64,000 bases of DNA from Oryza sativa Japonica Group (GCF_034140825.1 NC_089040.1:3418501-3482500); one strand, 5' to 3'. Positions 34,165-45,688 are shown, counted from the stretch's first letter. Translations and numbers: made by a program. Notes: generated by a model not told the origin, from the sequence alone.

Positions 34165-34920
34165 ATATATTTTTTTTAATATATTGCAGCAGGCAGCAGG
34201 CAGCAGCAGTAGGGAGCATGAGAAGGAGATAACCGTAGCGAAAATGCAGAAGCGTCTAATGGCGACGGTAAGTGTTTGGTCATCATCCACATCAATGCAG
34301 GAATATACTCGTACTGATTAGTGTTGTGGAGCCAGAAGCCTGCAAAGGCGCTTCCATCATTTACCCTTTACCCTTTAGCTTATAAACTATATTTAAAATT
34401 AAAATTTTAAAAATTAATTTTAAGTTGATTTTAGAGCTTTTTTCTGTCATTGTTTATTTTTCCAGCATTTATTTTTATATTTTTAAGAGCACATATAAAA
34501 AATATTTATTTATAAATTATATTCTTTTATTGATAAAACATTGCTGCTTATAATCACCGTAAGCAAAACGACGACCGCTGTCGTGGCGGCTCTTTGCTGT
34601 AGACTTGCAGTGCATGATAGGACATGCACGAAGTAGACATGAATGATGGAAGGGACCACATGCCAAACGGCCAATATTTGAGAAACACATTACAAGTGTA
34701 GGCGTCCACAGCCGCGTACACTCGTATGCACATCCTACCTAAGCCGGTATATTTTAATATTGGTAAAGTACCACAAACACCTCGCTGGCGACGTACTACT
34801 TAAAAAAAATAATTTAAACTCGAAACCTATCGAGTAAATTAGCTGCGCCCAAACGGCCAATCTTCGATTCCGCATGTTTCAGAACGGCGCTGCCGAGTAC
34901 TGCAGCTGACAACAATTCGC
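34165..34920 (-). pseudogene. 5' fragment of a further receptor kinase
   Basis: 34290 down to about 34165 encodes a signal-peptide-like stretch (LTVAIRRFCIFATVISF) close to that of copy 1 (LTVAVRGFCIFTTVISF) and then loses similarity before the lectin domain. The upstream side, to about 34920, matches the flank of copy 1 in patches (for example AACGGCGCTGCCGAGTAC). Unrelated AT-rich sequence interrupts it. So a copy closest to kinase 1 was reduced to its extreme 5' end. Confidence 0.65.
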
Positions 34921-35125
34921 TAGTGTCCTTTTACTGTTCTCATGCGCTTTGTTTTAATTAATTTGTTGTTGAAGTTGTAACTAACTAACTAACGGTGCCC
35001 GTTCGGCGGCCGTCTCACTGATGTTTTGTTTTCTTTTTGCTAAATCCAAAGGTCTCCCATCTAAATGAAACTTTCCAGCGGCGGCAGGCGGCTACCTTGT
35101 TAGTTTTTCTAATAATAAGGTCATA

Positions 35126-35362
35126 CTCCTTCCGTCCCTAAATATTTAACGCTATTGACTTTTTTAAACATGTTTGACCATTCGTCTTATTCAAAAACTT
35201 CTATGAAATACGTAAAACTATATATGTATACATAAAAATATATTTAACAATGAATCAAATGATAGAAAAAGAATTAATAATTACTTAAATTTTTTAAATA
35301 AGACGAACGGTCAAACATATTTAAAAAAGTCAACGGCGTCAAACATTTAGGGACGGATGGAG
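35126..35362. repeat. Stowaway MITE, 237 bp
   Basis: CTCCTTCCGTCCCTAAATAT and TTTAGGGACGGATGGAG are inverted ends with TA on both sides. Inner repeats TTTGACCATTCGTCTTATT and AATAAGACGAACGGTCAAA match the copy at 29010. Confidence 0.9.
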
Positions 35363-36859
35363 TATTTTTTTTTTCATGAATTTTTCGGCACGTTTCACCC
35401 TTGGATGGATATTGCTTTGCAGCCGCCTGTTTCTGGGCCGCAGCGCACACCGGAAGAGAATAATGTAATGGGGATGGTCGAGTTGGCAGCTAAATACAAA
35501 TACTAATCTTTCAGCTGGGGTTCGAACCTGCAACTTGCTTGATTTTCGTTAGCATACCATTTTATAAAAACCAATTTCTAGATAGTTTTTTAAATCAAAT
35601 AAATGTATTTTTTAATTTATAATACTTAATACTTAATTATTTATAATTATTTATGTACCAATGAGTCATTTCATTTTACTAGTCGCTAGACGCTGAGTAA
35701 AGGTCAGGTCCAACGGAGCCTAAGATTAGGTAAGTCCAAATGTTTTTAAGTATCATGGCATGGTTGAGGATGAGGTTTATATTATCGTTAATCACCTTGC
35801 CTACTAAGATATTCCTATTCTCTCTCCGTCTCAAAATAGGTTAATATAGTACATGATATAATATATTCTAGTAATATGAATATGAACATATGTTATCTAT
35901 CCCTTCATCTCATAAAAAACCCAATCATCAGGATTGGCTTCTTTTTTTTTTGACATAGTAGTATGTTCATATTATTAGGATATGCCACGTCCCTATCAAA
36001 TTATTTTTTTATCAGTTTAATTTATTTTGTGACGGAGGGAGTACATGATAAAAGTGATAGTATCTCTTGTATGAAGAGTTCACGGACAAGTGAGTCATGT
36101 AGTTTTTTTTCCACTCAACATGGGTACACCATATCAATGCGCCTTGTAGGATAAAGAAGGTGACATATTGTCTTTGGGGTTGTAGGTACTTTTCAGGATA
36201 ATATATTAGTTTTAGGGTTGGGCCTAACTATAAAGACATGATGATGATATCAATCTAATAAATGATGCATGTCATAAACTTGAGTCGATAATTATGTACC
36301 TTTTTGCCAACTTCGAATGGAGATTCTTGAATGGAATTCAGTAATTGAGGGTTCTTTTATCTTATGTTGGTGTCTTTTAGTTTGTGTGTTCTTTACATTA
36401 TTATGTCAGAAGTGTGGACTTTGTAATAATTGGTTATAACTTGTTGAGCAAAGACTGAAATGTTATTCAATTAAAAAGATAAAAAAAAAGGTGACATGCG
36501 CCATGTAGGGATAAAAGTAGGCTGTACGATGCAAACCCTCTAAGGAGATAATCGACTTGCTCTTTAGGAGTGAATAGATTGAAAAGATTATCATTTTTCA
36601 CACGCACACTTTCCGAAGTACTAAACGGTGTATGTTACGAAAATTTTCTATAGAAAAGTTGCTTTTAAAAGATATTAACTTAATTTTTAATACTTAATTA
36701 ATCATACGCTAATGACTCGTCTATTTTACGTATACATTTCAAGACACATCCTCAAAGGTTTTGATTATTTAGGGAGGTGCCATGCGTGTTGTTGTAGTTG
36801 AGGGAGCAAAGGACTCAGCCGATACTTGAGGGAGGAAGCATAGACATCTTCCCCCAAAG
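35363..36859. other. Spacer with another Stowaway-like repeat
   Basis: 35820-36041 begins TCTCTCCGTCTCAAAATAGG and ends TTTGTGACGGAGGGAG before TA, so it is probably a Stowaway-type MITE, perhaps with a nested insertion. 36580-36770 is AT-rich repeat-like DNA. No gene recognised. Confidence 0.45.
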
Positions 36860-37560
36860 AATATTGGCACATGCTTCTGTTTCAATGGGCTTCAAGCCTA
36901 ATAGACTCCAAATGGTCCAGACATAATCCCTCACTTGGATCAGCCCATTGCCCCACTCTCCCCGTACTGCCGCCGCAACGAGAGCACCGTCAACCACAGC
37001 AGCAGCTCATGGCGCCGCCGCTCCCGGGGCCGGTGGTGCCCGGGGGTCGCCGGAGGCGGAGCCGAACGCCCGCGCGCAAGGCTATGTGCCGCGACGGCCG
37101 GTGAGCGCGCTGCCCGTATCTTGCTGCCCGGTGGGGGCGGCACGGCTCGGCGTGGAGAGCCCTTTGCAATGGTAAGAGGGGATTTTACTACTACGCATTT
37201 GCTCAGGTGGGGGGAGGGGGCCGAGGTTGATTTCGGGGGGGTTTGTGCGCAGGTGATGCCGGAGCGGAAGGATTATTCGAGATTGATGCGTGGGCATTGG
37301 CTGGCGTCGCCGCGCGCATAATAAATGGTGTGTGATTGATTCCTAAACTATTGCTGTCAGTTTTTTTAGTTCATTTGGATCATACAGCTTGCATGATACT
37401 GAATAGTTGGCGGCTCCAGTTTAATTGTTTTATTTGTCCCTGCTCCATAAATCTAGTCTAGGTAGTAATAGTGAAAAAGGAATTAGAATTTCATTTCCCA
37501 CGTCTTGGTAGTCTTGACAGCTACTACGACATGTTTGTCTACTTTGTTAGACTTAGACGC
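36860..37560 (+). pseudogene. ALP1-like gene fragment B, downstream of kinase 3
   Basis: Same layout as fragment A: a GCCCA-rich block with CTCACTTGGATCAGCCC, a coding-like remnant (GGTCGCCGGAGGCGGAGCCGAA), GAGAGCCC, then TGGTAAGAGGGGATT...TGTGCGCAG as an intron-like gap. Next come GATGCCGGAGCGGAAGGATT and 3' sequence (TTCATTTGGATCATACAGCT). It is diverged from fragment A by many small changes. No protein-length frame remains. Confidence 0.68.
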
Positions 37561-37681
37561 ACTCATCTGTCGAATAATGTAATGGTATACACTGAATATT
37601 TAGTGGAAATCGATGCATCTCATACATATAGATCAAAATATCCAAAGTTTCAGACAAGTACACTTATGATGAATATTACTA

Positions 37682-37831
37682 CTCCCTCCGTTTCACAATG
37701 TAAGTCATTGTAGCATTTTCCACATTCATATTGATATTAATGAATCTAGACATATATATCTATCTAGATTCATTAACATCAATATGAATATGAGAAATGC
37801 TATAATGACTTACATTGTGAAACGGAGGAAG
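37682..37831. repeat. Stowaway MITE, 150 bp
   Basis: CTCCCTCCGTTTCACAATGT and ACATTGTGAAACGGAGGAAG are inverted ends between TA dinucleotides. The centre is palindromic around TCTAGATTCATTAAC. Confidence 0.92.
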
Positions 37832-38021
37832 TACTATACTCTTTTGAGGGAACCTGAACTGTACTACTCTATGTAATACGGAGTAAGTATTAAGATGATA
37901 TGTGTTCATGTGTCTGTAGACATTTTTTACATAAAAATATCCGCCCAGTATCTTCTCTCTGCAACTACATACGTTATTATTTTTCTCATATTACACATAT
38001 CAGCAATAGCCGTACTGACCA

Positions 38022-40433
38022 TTATTCCATAAGTGAAAGTAGGATTTCGACCACACTGTTCATGCTTGGTCTTTTGCGCCTATCTTCATCCAGACATGAC
38101 ACTGCTGTATTTAGCACTAAGGCTGCCTGTGAATAATTGAATTCTCCATTCAGCCTGCAGTCAACAAAATCCAGCAGCCATGATTGATCCCCACTAGCTA
38201 ATTTCTCTTTGAGAATATCAACAGTTCGTTTAACAGCCAGTTCCACCTCCTCCTCACCATCAACCACCCATCTAGAAACCCTATTCCCTTTCACTAACTC
38301 AAGAAGCACTACTCCATAGCTGTAAACATCAGCCTTGCCTGTGATCGGAAGATTTAGAGCCCACTCTGGCGCAATGTACCCTCTTGTCCCATGCACTCGT
38401 GATAGGATATTTGTGCTTGGTCCTCGATTCAGTAATTTCACCAATCCAAAATCCGCAATCTTTGGCTCAAAATCTTTATCTAACAATATGTTCTCTGGTT
38501 TAACATCGCAATGCACGATCCATTCCAGACATTCATGGTGTAGATAAGCCAATCCTTTTGCTACCCCAAGTGCGATATTGTACCTTTGGCTCCACGGTAG
38601 CACAGGAAACACGCTCTGATGGTTGGATAAAACTCTGTCTAAAGAGCCATTCTCAACAAACTCAGAAACCAAGAGCTTGTGCGTCTTTTCGGCACAAAAC
38701 CCCCAAATTCTGACAAGGTTCATATGATAAACTCGTCCTATGATACTCAGCTCTGACCTGAACTCCTGTTCTCCGTGGATCACATCATTTAGTTTCTTCA
38801 CCGCGACCTTCCTATTATCATCGAGGATTCCCTTGTAAACTGCTCCTGATCCTCCACTTCCTAGTTCTTCTTGAAAAAATCCGGTTGCCTTCTCTAACTC
38901 CTTGTAACTGAACCTTCGGAATTGACTGGAAATTATGGTGCAGCCTTCGTCTCGAATCTCTGGTCTTCTTCCCCATTTGTATGTAGCCCAACATCCAACT
39001 GTAACTAAAATCACTTCAACTACAAGCAATGTCAATGCTGAAGAAAGGAAGTATCCAAACTTGAATTTCGAATTGCTACCCTCGAACATTTGCGATGAAG
39101 GATAGGCGTCTTTTTCTGTTACCTTGCAGATATGGGATGGTTTAGAAGCCAATAGTTGTGAAGACGACGCCTCCTTGGAAAATTTTAGATAAATATCATT
39201 GCTAGGATCTGGGAATTTCTTGCCATTGATAAGCAAAGCCTTCGGGAAACATTCACCTTTTCCCTTCCGATATGCAAAAGCTTCGCAGCCATCATCGTTC
39301 AAGCAAATCTGTTTGCAGACTGGCAATGCGACAGATGGGGTGTAGTTGAAGTCATACCCATAGAAGTCAGTCTTGGGGATCTCCACGAATATGAATTTTT
39401 GCTCTGTATTGTTGTTTGCGTTATGATCCCCTTTGACTGTGATGTTTTCCTTGTGCCTGCACCCTTGGCTCCAGTAACTAGGTTCAGTCATCTCGAAACC
39501 TTCGAGGCAGGAACACTGAAGGCTTGGCATGTATGTGCAGAAGCTGTTTATGCCACACAGACCATGTATCTCACAGAGTCGAGGGAATGCCAGCCAAGAG
39601 ACTGACCATTTACCATTCGTTGCGTTTAAGCTATATAGCCTTAGGTTACCATCATAATCGAGTGTCAACCTCCTCATGACATCCTTATCACCAAGATCAG
39701 ACGCTTCAAATTGAAGCTTGTCACTAGCTAAGAACATGCCTTCCTGATTGAGAATCCCATATTGGCTGCTGTTATAAGTAGTCCTACCATTCTCCCACGA
39801 CCGCTCATAAGGATTAGGCCAATATATGCTGCTAGTCTTAGGGCCATTGTATATGATACTCAATATGTTGTTACTGTCAAAGAAGAAGGTGTACAAGCCT
39901 GAGTAAGGCAAGCCCCTGGCAGATGCAGATACCAGCTTTGTATCTCGAGTCATCGGCTGCAATGGGAGGAGCGTGTCGGTCGGTGAATCGAAGCTCTTCC
40001 AGAGGCGATGACCGGCTGGATCCATGACGACGAGGTTGCCGCTGTCGTCAAGCTCTGCACGGCTAGCGCCAGTGGCCGTGGTGTTGGTGCTCCACACAAC
40101 CGTGCCGTTGTAATCAACAAGGGCCAGGCTCCCGTCCTTCCGGAAGGTGAGCTTGGAGCCCTTGCCGTTCACCGGAGCGTCGCGGTTCGCCGTCCACGCG
40201 ACGGTCTTCTCCGACGACCTGGAGAACCAGATGGAGAAGGTGAAGGCGTTGGTGGCCACCTTGTAGAAGCCACATGAGAAGTGGCCATTGGGGGACACAA
40301 GGATGGTGGTGGTGTCATCTTGGGTGGAGATTGAGGAACCCCTTGCAAGGGAGCTTCTCTGATCTTCTGCAAGAGCAATGGTGAGCGCGAGAAGGAAGGA
40401 GATCGATGTGGTGAAAATGCTGACGCCTCTCAT
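38022..40433 (-). CDS. G-type lectin receptor-like kinase, copy 3
   Basis: Intronless and intact, 803 residues from the Met of MRGVSIFTTS, the start shared with copies 2 and 4. The frame stays open for 27 codons upstream to 40514, but that stretch lies in leader sequence. Domains are as in copy 2: signal peptide, bulb lectin, EGF-like Cys cluster (CEIHGLCGINSFC), PAN region, transmembrane segment (FGYFLSSALTLLVVEVILV), and kinase with GSGGSG, HCDVKPEN (non-RD) and DFG. Copy 3 and copy 4 are closest to each other: they share HGEQEFRSELSIIGRVYHMN and ISSQFRRF, and HCDVKPEN where copies 1 and 2 have HCDIKPEN. A TATA-like stretch lies near 40487-40500. Confidence 0.95.
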   Translation of the reverse strand: MRGVSIFTTSISFLLALTIALAEDQRSSLARGSSISTQDDTTTILVSPNGHFSCGFYKVATNAFTFSIWFSRSSEKTVAWTANRDAPVNGKGSKLTFRKDGSLALVDYNGTVVWSTNTTATGASRAELDDSGNLVVMDPAGHRLWKSFDSPTDTLLPLQPMTRDTKLVSASARGLPYSGLYTFFFDSNNILSIIYNGPKTSSIYWPNPYERSWENGRTTYNSSQYGILNQEGMFLASDKLQFEASDLGDKDVMRRLTLDYDGNLRLYSLNATNGKWSVSWLAFPRLCEIHGLCGINSFCTYMPSLQCSCLEGFEMTEPSYWSQGCRHKENITVKGDHNANNNTEQKFIFVEIPKTDFYGYDFNYTPSVALPVCKQICLNDDGCEAFAYRKGKGECFPKALLINGKKFPDPSNDIYLKFSKEASSSQLLASKPSHICKVTEKDAYPSSQMFEGSNSKFKFGYFLSSALTLLVVEVILVTVGCWATYKWGRRPEIRDEGCTIISSQFRRFSYKELEKATGFFQEELGSGGSGAVYKGILDDNRKVAVKKLNDVIHGEQEFRSELSIIGRVYHMNLVRIWGFCAEKTHKLLVSEFVENGSLDRVLSNHQSVFPVLPWSQRYNIALGVAKGLAYLHHECLEWIVHCDVKPENILLDKDFEPKIADFGLVKLLNRGPSTNILSRVHGTRGYIAPEWALNLPITGKADVYSYGVVLLELVKGNRVSRWVVDGEEEVELAVKRTVDILKEKLASGDQSWLLDFVDCRLNGEFNYSQAALVLNTAVSCLDEDRRKRPSMNSVVEILLSLME

Positions 40434-40573
40434 GGCCACGGCAAGCAACTGCTTTCCATGGAATGCAAGGGAAACTGGTACATATGTTATTATATGTATC
40501 AAGATTGTGCCCATTATTACTGTGACAACTTGTCGTAGATCGTGTACACTAATCCTGTTGCTACAGCCTAATA

Positions 40574-40715
40574 TTCCCTTCGTCCCAAAATAAATTCATT
40601 TGTGGGTTTTTATGTCTAACGTTTGACCGTCCGTCTTATTTAAATTTTTTTTATGATTAGTATTTTTATTGTTATTAGATGATAAAACATGAATAATATT
40701 TTATACGTGTCTTAT

Positions 40716-40805
<90 letters not shown>

Positions 40806-40869
40806 CAAATAAAACAGTCAAACATTGAATAAAAAACCCATAAATGAACTTATTTTGGGTCAGAGGTAG
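40574..40869. repeat. Stowaway-like MITE carrying an 80-bp (TA) run
   Basis: The ends TTCCCTTCGTCCCAAAATAA and TTATTTTGGGTCAGAGGTAG are inverted and flanked by TA. Inner words AATTCATTTGTGGGTTTTTA and ACCCATAAATGAACTTATTT also pair. An unbroken TA repeat fills about 40722-40802. It lies just upstream of kinase 3. Confidence 0.8.
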
Positions 40870-42592
40870 TAGCATTTACTTGATGTACTAGCTTTTTTTT
40901 TTAATATTTGATGTACTAGCTTCAGAAAGGGACTGATAAACGGCCAAAACTATCATAGATAAATGCTTCAAAGTCCTGTATCTGTGTGAATGAATATAGC
41001 TGTTTTATTTGCACGCTCAGCAGCCTCAGCTCGATTCCCCGTCCAACTCAAAAAGTCAGAACCAATATCTCCATCATCATAAGGTCGGCCTTGCAAGTAC
41101 TCCAGCAAGTTGGCTAGCAGAACGAAACAAGAAGCTTCCATGGCAATGTAGCAAAACCAGTACTTATCTGCTCTTAACCATCCTAGTTCTGAAGTTCATG
41201 CATCATTTCCCTCCCTCCCCACGTCTCTCCTCTCCCAGTCCCAGCCCAAGTTATCAAGATTCTCTCTCTCCCGTCTAGTCAGAGGGACATTGCCATTGAC
41301 ATATAAATTCATGGTATAAGTTCTACATGTTATTGATCACGTTATGTTGTACATTATCGTCGATGGAGCTGCTTCCGGGAAAGTGTTTTCATCCCTCGAA
41401 TCCCTTGAGAGATGAAAATGCATCTCGAGCTGCTCCCCACTAATACGCCACCCTGATGACCACCGCAATAGATACAGTAGCGAACGCGACCCTGCAAGTT
41501 GCAGCAGCTGCTTCAATTGCTGCATCCCTGTGCGATGTGTGGCTAGCTAGCTTAGCTACATCATGCATGCACGTCCTCGATCAACCGGTCAAGTACGGCA
41601 TTACCGAAGTTGTGAAAGCTGCAAGAAAGATAACCCTTGGCCCTTGGCCGACTTGGCGACTTCCAGTTAGATTCATCATATGTGAGGACAGTAACAAGCT
41701 GGTAGTCCTGTACTGTTCATGAATCTCGCTGTGGCCCGCTAGAAGAAGGGCTGTTTGGTTGGCAACTAAATTTATCGCATCTAACTTTAGGCAAACCACT
41801 TTTTAGTGGATAGTGTTTGGTTTCTGCCATAATTTTATTTTGTCTAACTCTTAATCACTTGGTACACATATCATACACTCTATTTTCTTATCTAACTTTG
41901 TCTAAGCTTAGTTTGTTATCTTGTTTACACAAAAGTATGATAAGACTAAGCTTAGTCACCTAATAAAAAATATGTGGCAACATTAGTCCTCAACCAAACA
42001 GGTCTTTAGGCAACATTAGTATCAAGTGCCAACATTGCTAAATGTTCTTTTTAATCCATAGGCAAGCTCTCCAACGGTACGATTTCTCCAAAAAAAAAAA
42101 ATGTTACCATCAGCTATTTTGAGGAGAAAAAATAAATAATTTTTTCAACTTTCTATTGTTTAATTAATCCGTTTGTACCCAAAGTAATTATTGCGAAGTG
42201 AGCATGGCTCAACCGTTTAATTTTCTTGTGGTGAAACTAGCCCACCCGGATTCAAATTCTAGACTTACACGCGTATTCGCATTTACGGCTAATTATTCTT
42301 CAAGTGGCAGGCAACATACCCCACTCCTGACAGCAAGGCGTCTGCGGTAATTTCATCGACCCACTCTTTCGGATGAGGTCAGCCTCTACTAGTTCGTCCC
42401 CGCTCTCGCTTACTCATTGCTTATCATTTTTCAAATACAAAATAAGGCCCATTTTAAAAGAATTTCTTTTGTCCAAATACAAAATAGGCCCATTTCAAAA
42501 GAAAAAAATAGTAAGGCACGCGTAAATAAAGTTTTTACTGTTGTTTTACCTTCTTGGTCCTATTTAACACTGCCCCGAGCTACATTATAATA
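40870..42592. other. Spacer with a kinase-flank duplicate and a MITE
   Basis: 41575-41720 resembles 54400-54500 (shared GATCAACCGGTCAAG and ACGGCA...TACCGAAG/ACTGAAAG), so it belongs to the duplicated unit. 41749-42003 is a MITE with ends GGGCTGTTTGGTTGGCAAC and TCAACCAAACAGGTC, of Tourist or Gaijin type. 42300-42590 shows two AAAATAGGCCCATTT-type repeats. No gene recognised. Confidence 0.5.
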
Positions 42593-42669
42593 CTCCCTCC
42601 GTTTCAAAATATAAACATTTTAGCTTTAGATTCATAGCCAAAAGTTGTTATATTTTGGGACGGAGGTAG
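42593..42669. repeat. Short Stowaway MITE, 77 bp
   Basis: CTCCCTCCGTTTCAAAATAT and ATATTTTGGGACGGAGGTAG are inverted ends between TA dinucleotides. The interior is nearly all lost. Confidence 0.85.
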
Positions 42670-42834
42670 TACTACTACATTGACAAGCAATGAATGATTC
42701 GTTAACCATTCGCTCTTATATTTCCAGGATATTTTAATACTGACAGAGTAGATATCATGATTATTTGTCTGCTTTTTTTTTCTGTTTTCCATAGTTCACA
42801 CCGTTCTTAAAAATCCTTAAGCTCATCAAAGTAA

Positions 42835-43508
42835 GGCCCCGTTTGGCACAGCTCTAGCTCCCAACTCCAATTTATCTAGAGCTGGAGCTGTGCCAAACGG
42901 TACAAATTCTCTGTTTTTTGGAGCGGAGTTGGCAGAGCAGCTCCATAAATTTGTACTACGGGGATGGAGCTGGGTTTTTGCTGCTCCAGAGCTCCACTCC
43001 ACCCTAAAAGACCCACTACCCTTTAAAATTTTGATGTATTTACACAGAAATGCCATTGAACTACCCCTAAACTCCTCCTCCCATCCTCTCTCTCCTCTCC
43101 CATCTTCTCCGGCAAGATTCGGCGGCAACCGACGGCGGGCGGGCTGGCGGCGGCGGCGCACGGGCTCGGCGGCGGCGTGCGGGCTAGCGGCGGCGCGCGG
43201 GCTCGGCGGCGCGAGGGCTGGCGGACGGCGCGAGGGCTGGCGGACGGCGCGCGGGCTGGCGGCGGCGCACGGGCTCGGCGGCGGCGCGGGGGCCGGCGGC
43301 GACGCGGGGGCTGGCCGGTTGGCGGCGGCGCGCGGCCTGGCGGCGGGGATTCCTTTTTTTAAAATTTTTTTTCTTTTTTTTTTCAGATCTGGAGCTAAAA
43401 GTTTGCCAAACACTTTTGATTGGTCTGTAACTCCAATAGGAGCTAGCTTCAACTGGAGTAGGAGTTTAGAGCTGAGAGTTGGAGTTTGGAGCCGTACCAA
43501 ACGGGGCC
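42835..43508. mobile_element. PIF/Harbinger-type element with GC-rich interior
   Basis: The ends GGCCCCGTTTGGCACAGCTC and CGTACCAAACGGGGCC are inverted, with TAA on both sides as target duplication, typical of Tourist/Harbinger. The inner TIR part is AGCTCCA-rich on both arms. The middle (about 43120-43350) is a GC-rich stretch of repeated CGGCGGCGCGCGGGCT-like units, unlike the AT-rich cores of most such MITEs. No transposase is encoded. Confidence 0.75.
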
Positions 43509-43939
43509 TAAGCTTTGTATTCGGAAACAGAAGGAGCAAAAGCTTCTGCTGCAGTGGCCTTCAAACGCAAACGGGCCCGAAACCTTTCAGTTTAGCGGAA
43601 AATGGGCCGCTACGCAATCTAGAGCAAAACGCAGTGACACTTGGATCACCCTAAGGAAAAAAGTTCACTTTACGTCTCTCAAGTGTAGGTCTGAGTTTTA
43701 CCTGCGTCCTTCCGTAAAATCGGGTGTAGTCCGTCCCTGAACTTCTAAAAGCTGTGTAAAAGAAAAAGTACATGTACTAGTAGTAATTTTTTTCTTATAA
43801 ATTCTTACGAACACTAACACTAATATGTAATGCTGTAATTGCATCTTGAATATTTATAACGTCTATCTACCTAAATCAACCGTAATTATTAGTAAAAATT
43901 TATAAGAAAAAATAAGTATGTGTAGCAGTGCTTAGAAAA
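43509..43939. other. Spacer with an extra promoter-block remnant
   Basis: 43517-43657 matches the GCCCA-rich block that precedes the ALP1-like fragments: AAAAGCTTCTGCTGCAGTGG here, AAAAGCTTCTGCTACCGTGG at 48823, and ATGGGCCGC against ATGGGCCAGCCC. The coding-like remnant is absent. It is therefore a further truncated copy of that unit. The rest is AT-rich. Confidence 0.5.
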
Positions 43940-45360
43940 GGAATAAGTTCATCTGAGGTCCCTTAACTTGTTAATGAATCCGATTTTCGTCCCTCCAACA
44001 GAAAACCAGACACAACGAGTCCCTCAACTATCAAAACCGGCGCAGATTAGGTCCCTCGGCAGTTTTGAGGGTGGTTTTGGCTGACGTGGCGCCTACGTGG
44101 CTAATTTGACTCGGTCTTCGTCTAACGTGGCATTGACGTGGCGCTTACGTGGCAATTTGATCCGAAAAAATAATAAAACCTGTGGGACCCACATGTCAGT
44201 TTCACACATAAATTAATAAAAAAAAATGGTGGGGCCCACGTGGGCCCCACATGTCATCCTCGCCCCTTTTCTTCCTCCTCTCTCCCCATCTCCCCTCTCT
44301 CTCCTCACTGACCGGTGGAGCGGGGCGGCGGCGACCAGAGGCTGGTGGAGCGGGGCGACCGGACCGGAGCAGGGGGTCCGCTGGCGGAGCGGCGGCGGCC
44401 GGATCAGAGCAGGGCGGCCGCGGGCGGAGCGGAGCGGGGCTGGCGGAGCGGCGGCGGCCGCGGTGACTGGGCATCGGCGGTGCGCGGGAACACAAGGCAA
44501 CGGCGGCGTGGAGGAGGGCGGTGCCGTTGGCGCGGCAAGGGGGTGCTGATGACGACGGGGGCGGCGGGAAAGGAGGAGGGCGTCGGCAGCGTGGGAGAGG
44601 GCGACGGGCGGTGCGGCAAGGGAGGAGTTGAGGGGCAGCGGGCGGCGGGAAAGCGGGAGAGGGCGACGGGCGGCAAGGGAGGAGCTGAGCGGCAGCGCGC
44701 GGCGGGAGGGAAGGTCAGGAGGAGGGCATCGGCGGTGGACGTCAGGAGAGAAGCTAGGCGGCGGTGGTGACCGCCGACGGGGAGAAGGTGCAGTTGCCCC
44801 GCTTCTTGCCGCCACCGCTCCGCCTGCCCTGCTCCGCTCCGACCGCGGCCCGCCGCCGCCCTGCTCCGGTCCGGCTACCCCGCTCCACCGGCCCACGCTC
44901 CGCCCGCGGACTTGCTCCGCTCCGACTGCCCTTGCTCCGCCGGCCACCCCGTCCATCGCCCGCTCTGGTCGCCGCCGCCCGCTCCACCGATCAGTGAGGA
45001 GAGAGAGGGGAGATGGGGAGAGAGGAGGAAGAAAAGGGGTGAGGATGACATGTGGGGCCCACGTGGGCCCCACCAATTTTTTTATTAATTTGTGTGTGAA
45101 ACTGACATGTGGGTCCCACGGGTTTTATTATTTTTCGGATCGAATTACCACGTAAGCGCCACGTCAATACCACGTCAGACAAAGACCGAGTCAAATTAGC
45201 CACGTAGGCGCCACGTCAGCCAAAACCACCCTCAAAACCACCAAGGGACCTAATCTGAGCCGGTTTTGATAGTTGAGGGACCCATTGTGTCTGGTTTTCC
45301 ATTCGAGGGACGAAAATCGGATTCGTTGACAAGTTAAGGGACCTTAGATGAACTTATTCC
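43940..45360. mobile_element. Mutator-like element, non-autonomous, 1.4 kb
   Basis: The ends GGAATAAGTTCATCTGAGGT and ACCTTAGATGAACTTATTCC are inverted. They are flanked by an exact 9-bp duplication, CTTAGAAAA, at 43931-43939 and 45361-45369. The inverted arms run over 340 bp (including GACGTGGCGCCTACGTGGC and GGGGCCCACGTGGGCCCCAC). The interior 44300-45000 is GC-rich and itself roughly palindromic, with repeats of GGAGCGGGGCGG-like words on both arms. The 9-bp duplication defines the Mutator superfamily. The interior could be captured genic DNA, but its open frames are low complexity and match nothing I know. The exact duplication implies a fairly recent insertion. Confidence 0.92.
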
Positions 45361-45688
45361 CTTAGAAAAAGGTAAAGCCCACATGTCAATGCTATAATTG
45401 CATGGGAGAGGGATAAACGGATGAGAAGTGCCACAATAATCCTCATCCAATATAATCTACTCCATTTATCCTAAAATATAAGATAATCTACTCTAATCGT
45501 CTCAAAATATAAGGTATTTTAAAGGAGTGTGGCACTTTACTAGGAATTGAGTAGTCCATATGAGCCAAAAACACGCTAGAGGATTGAACTTGAAACACCG
45601 AAAATCCCTAATAATCTAAAGACGCGTGCAGATTAGCGTTGATTTTAGACAGCTCAAACGGCGTGGCGCGCCGCGCCGCGGCGCCTAA

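Noticed and set aside
40434-40514. 27-residue extension of kinase 3
   Set aside because: Copies 2 and 4 begin at the MRG methionine with a proper signal peptide. The extension has no counterpart in them.
44213-45076. 287-residue frame inside the MULE
   Set aside because: Pro/Arg low-complexity translation of a GC-rich palindrome, not a gene.
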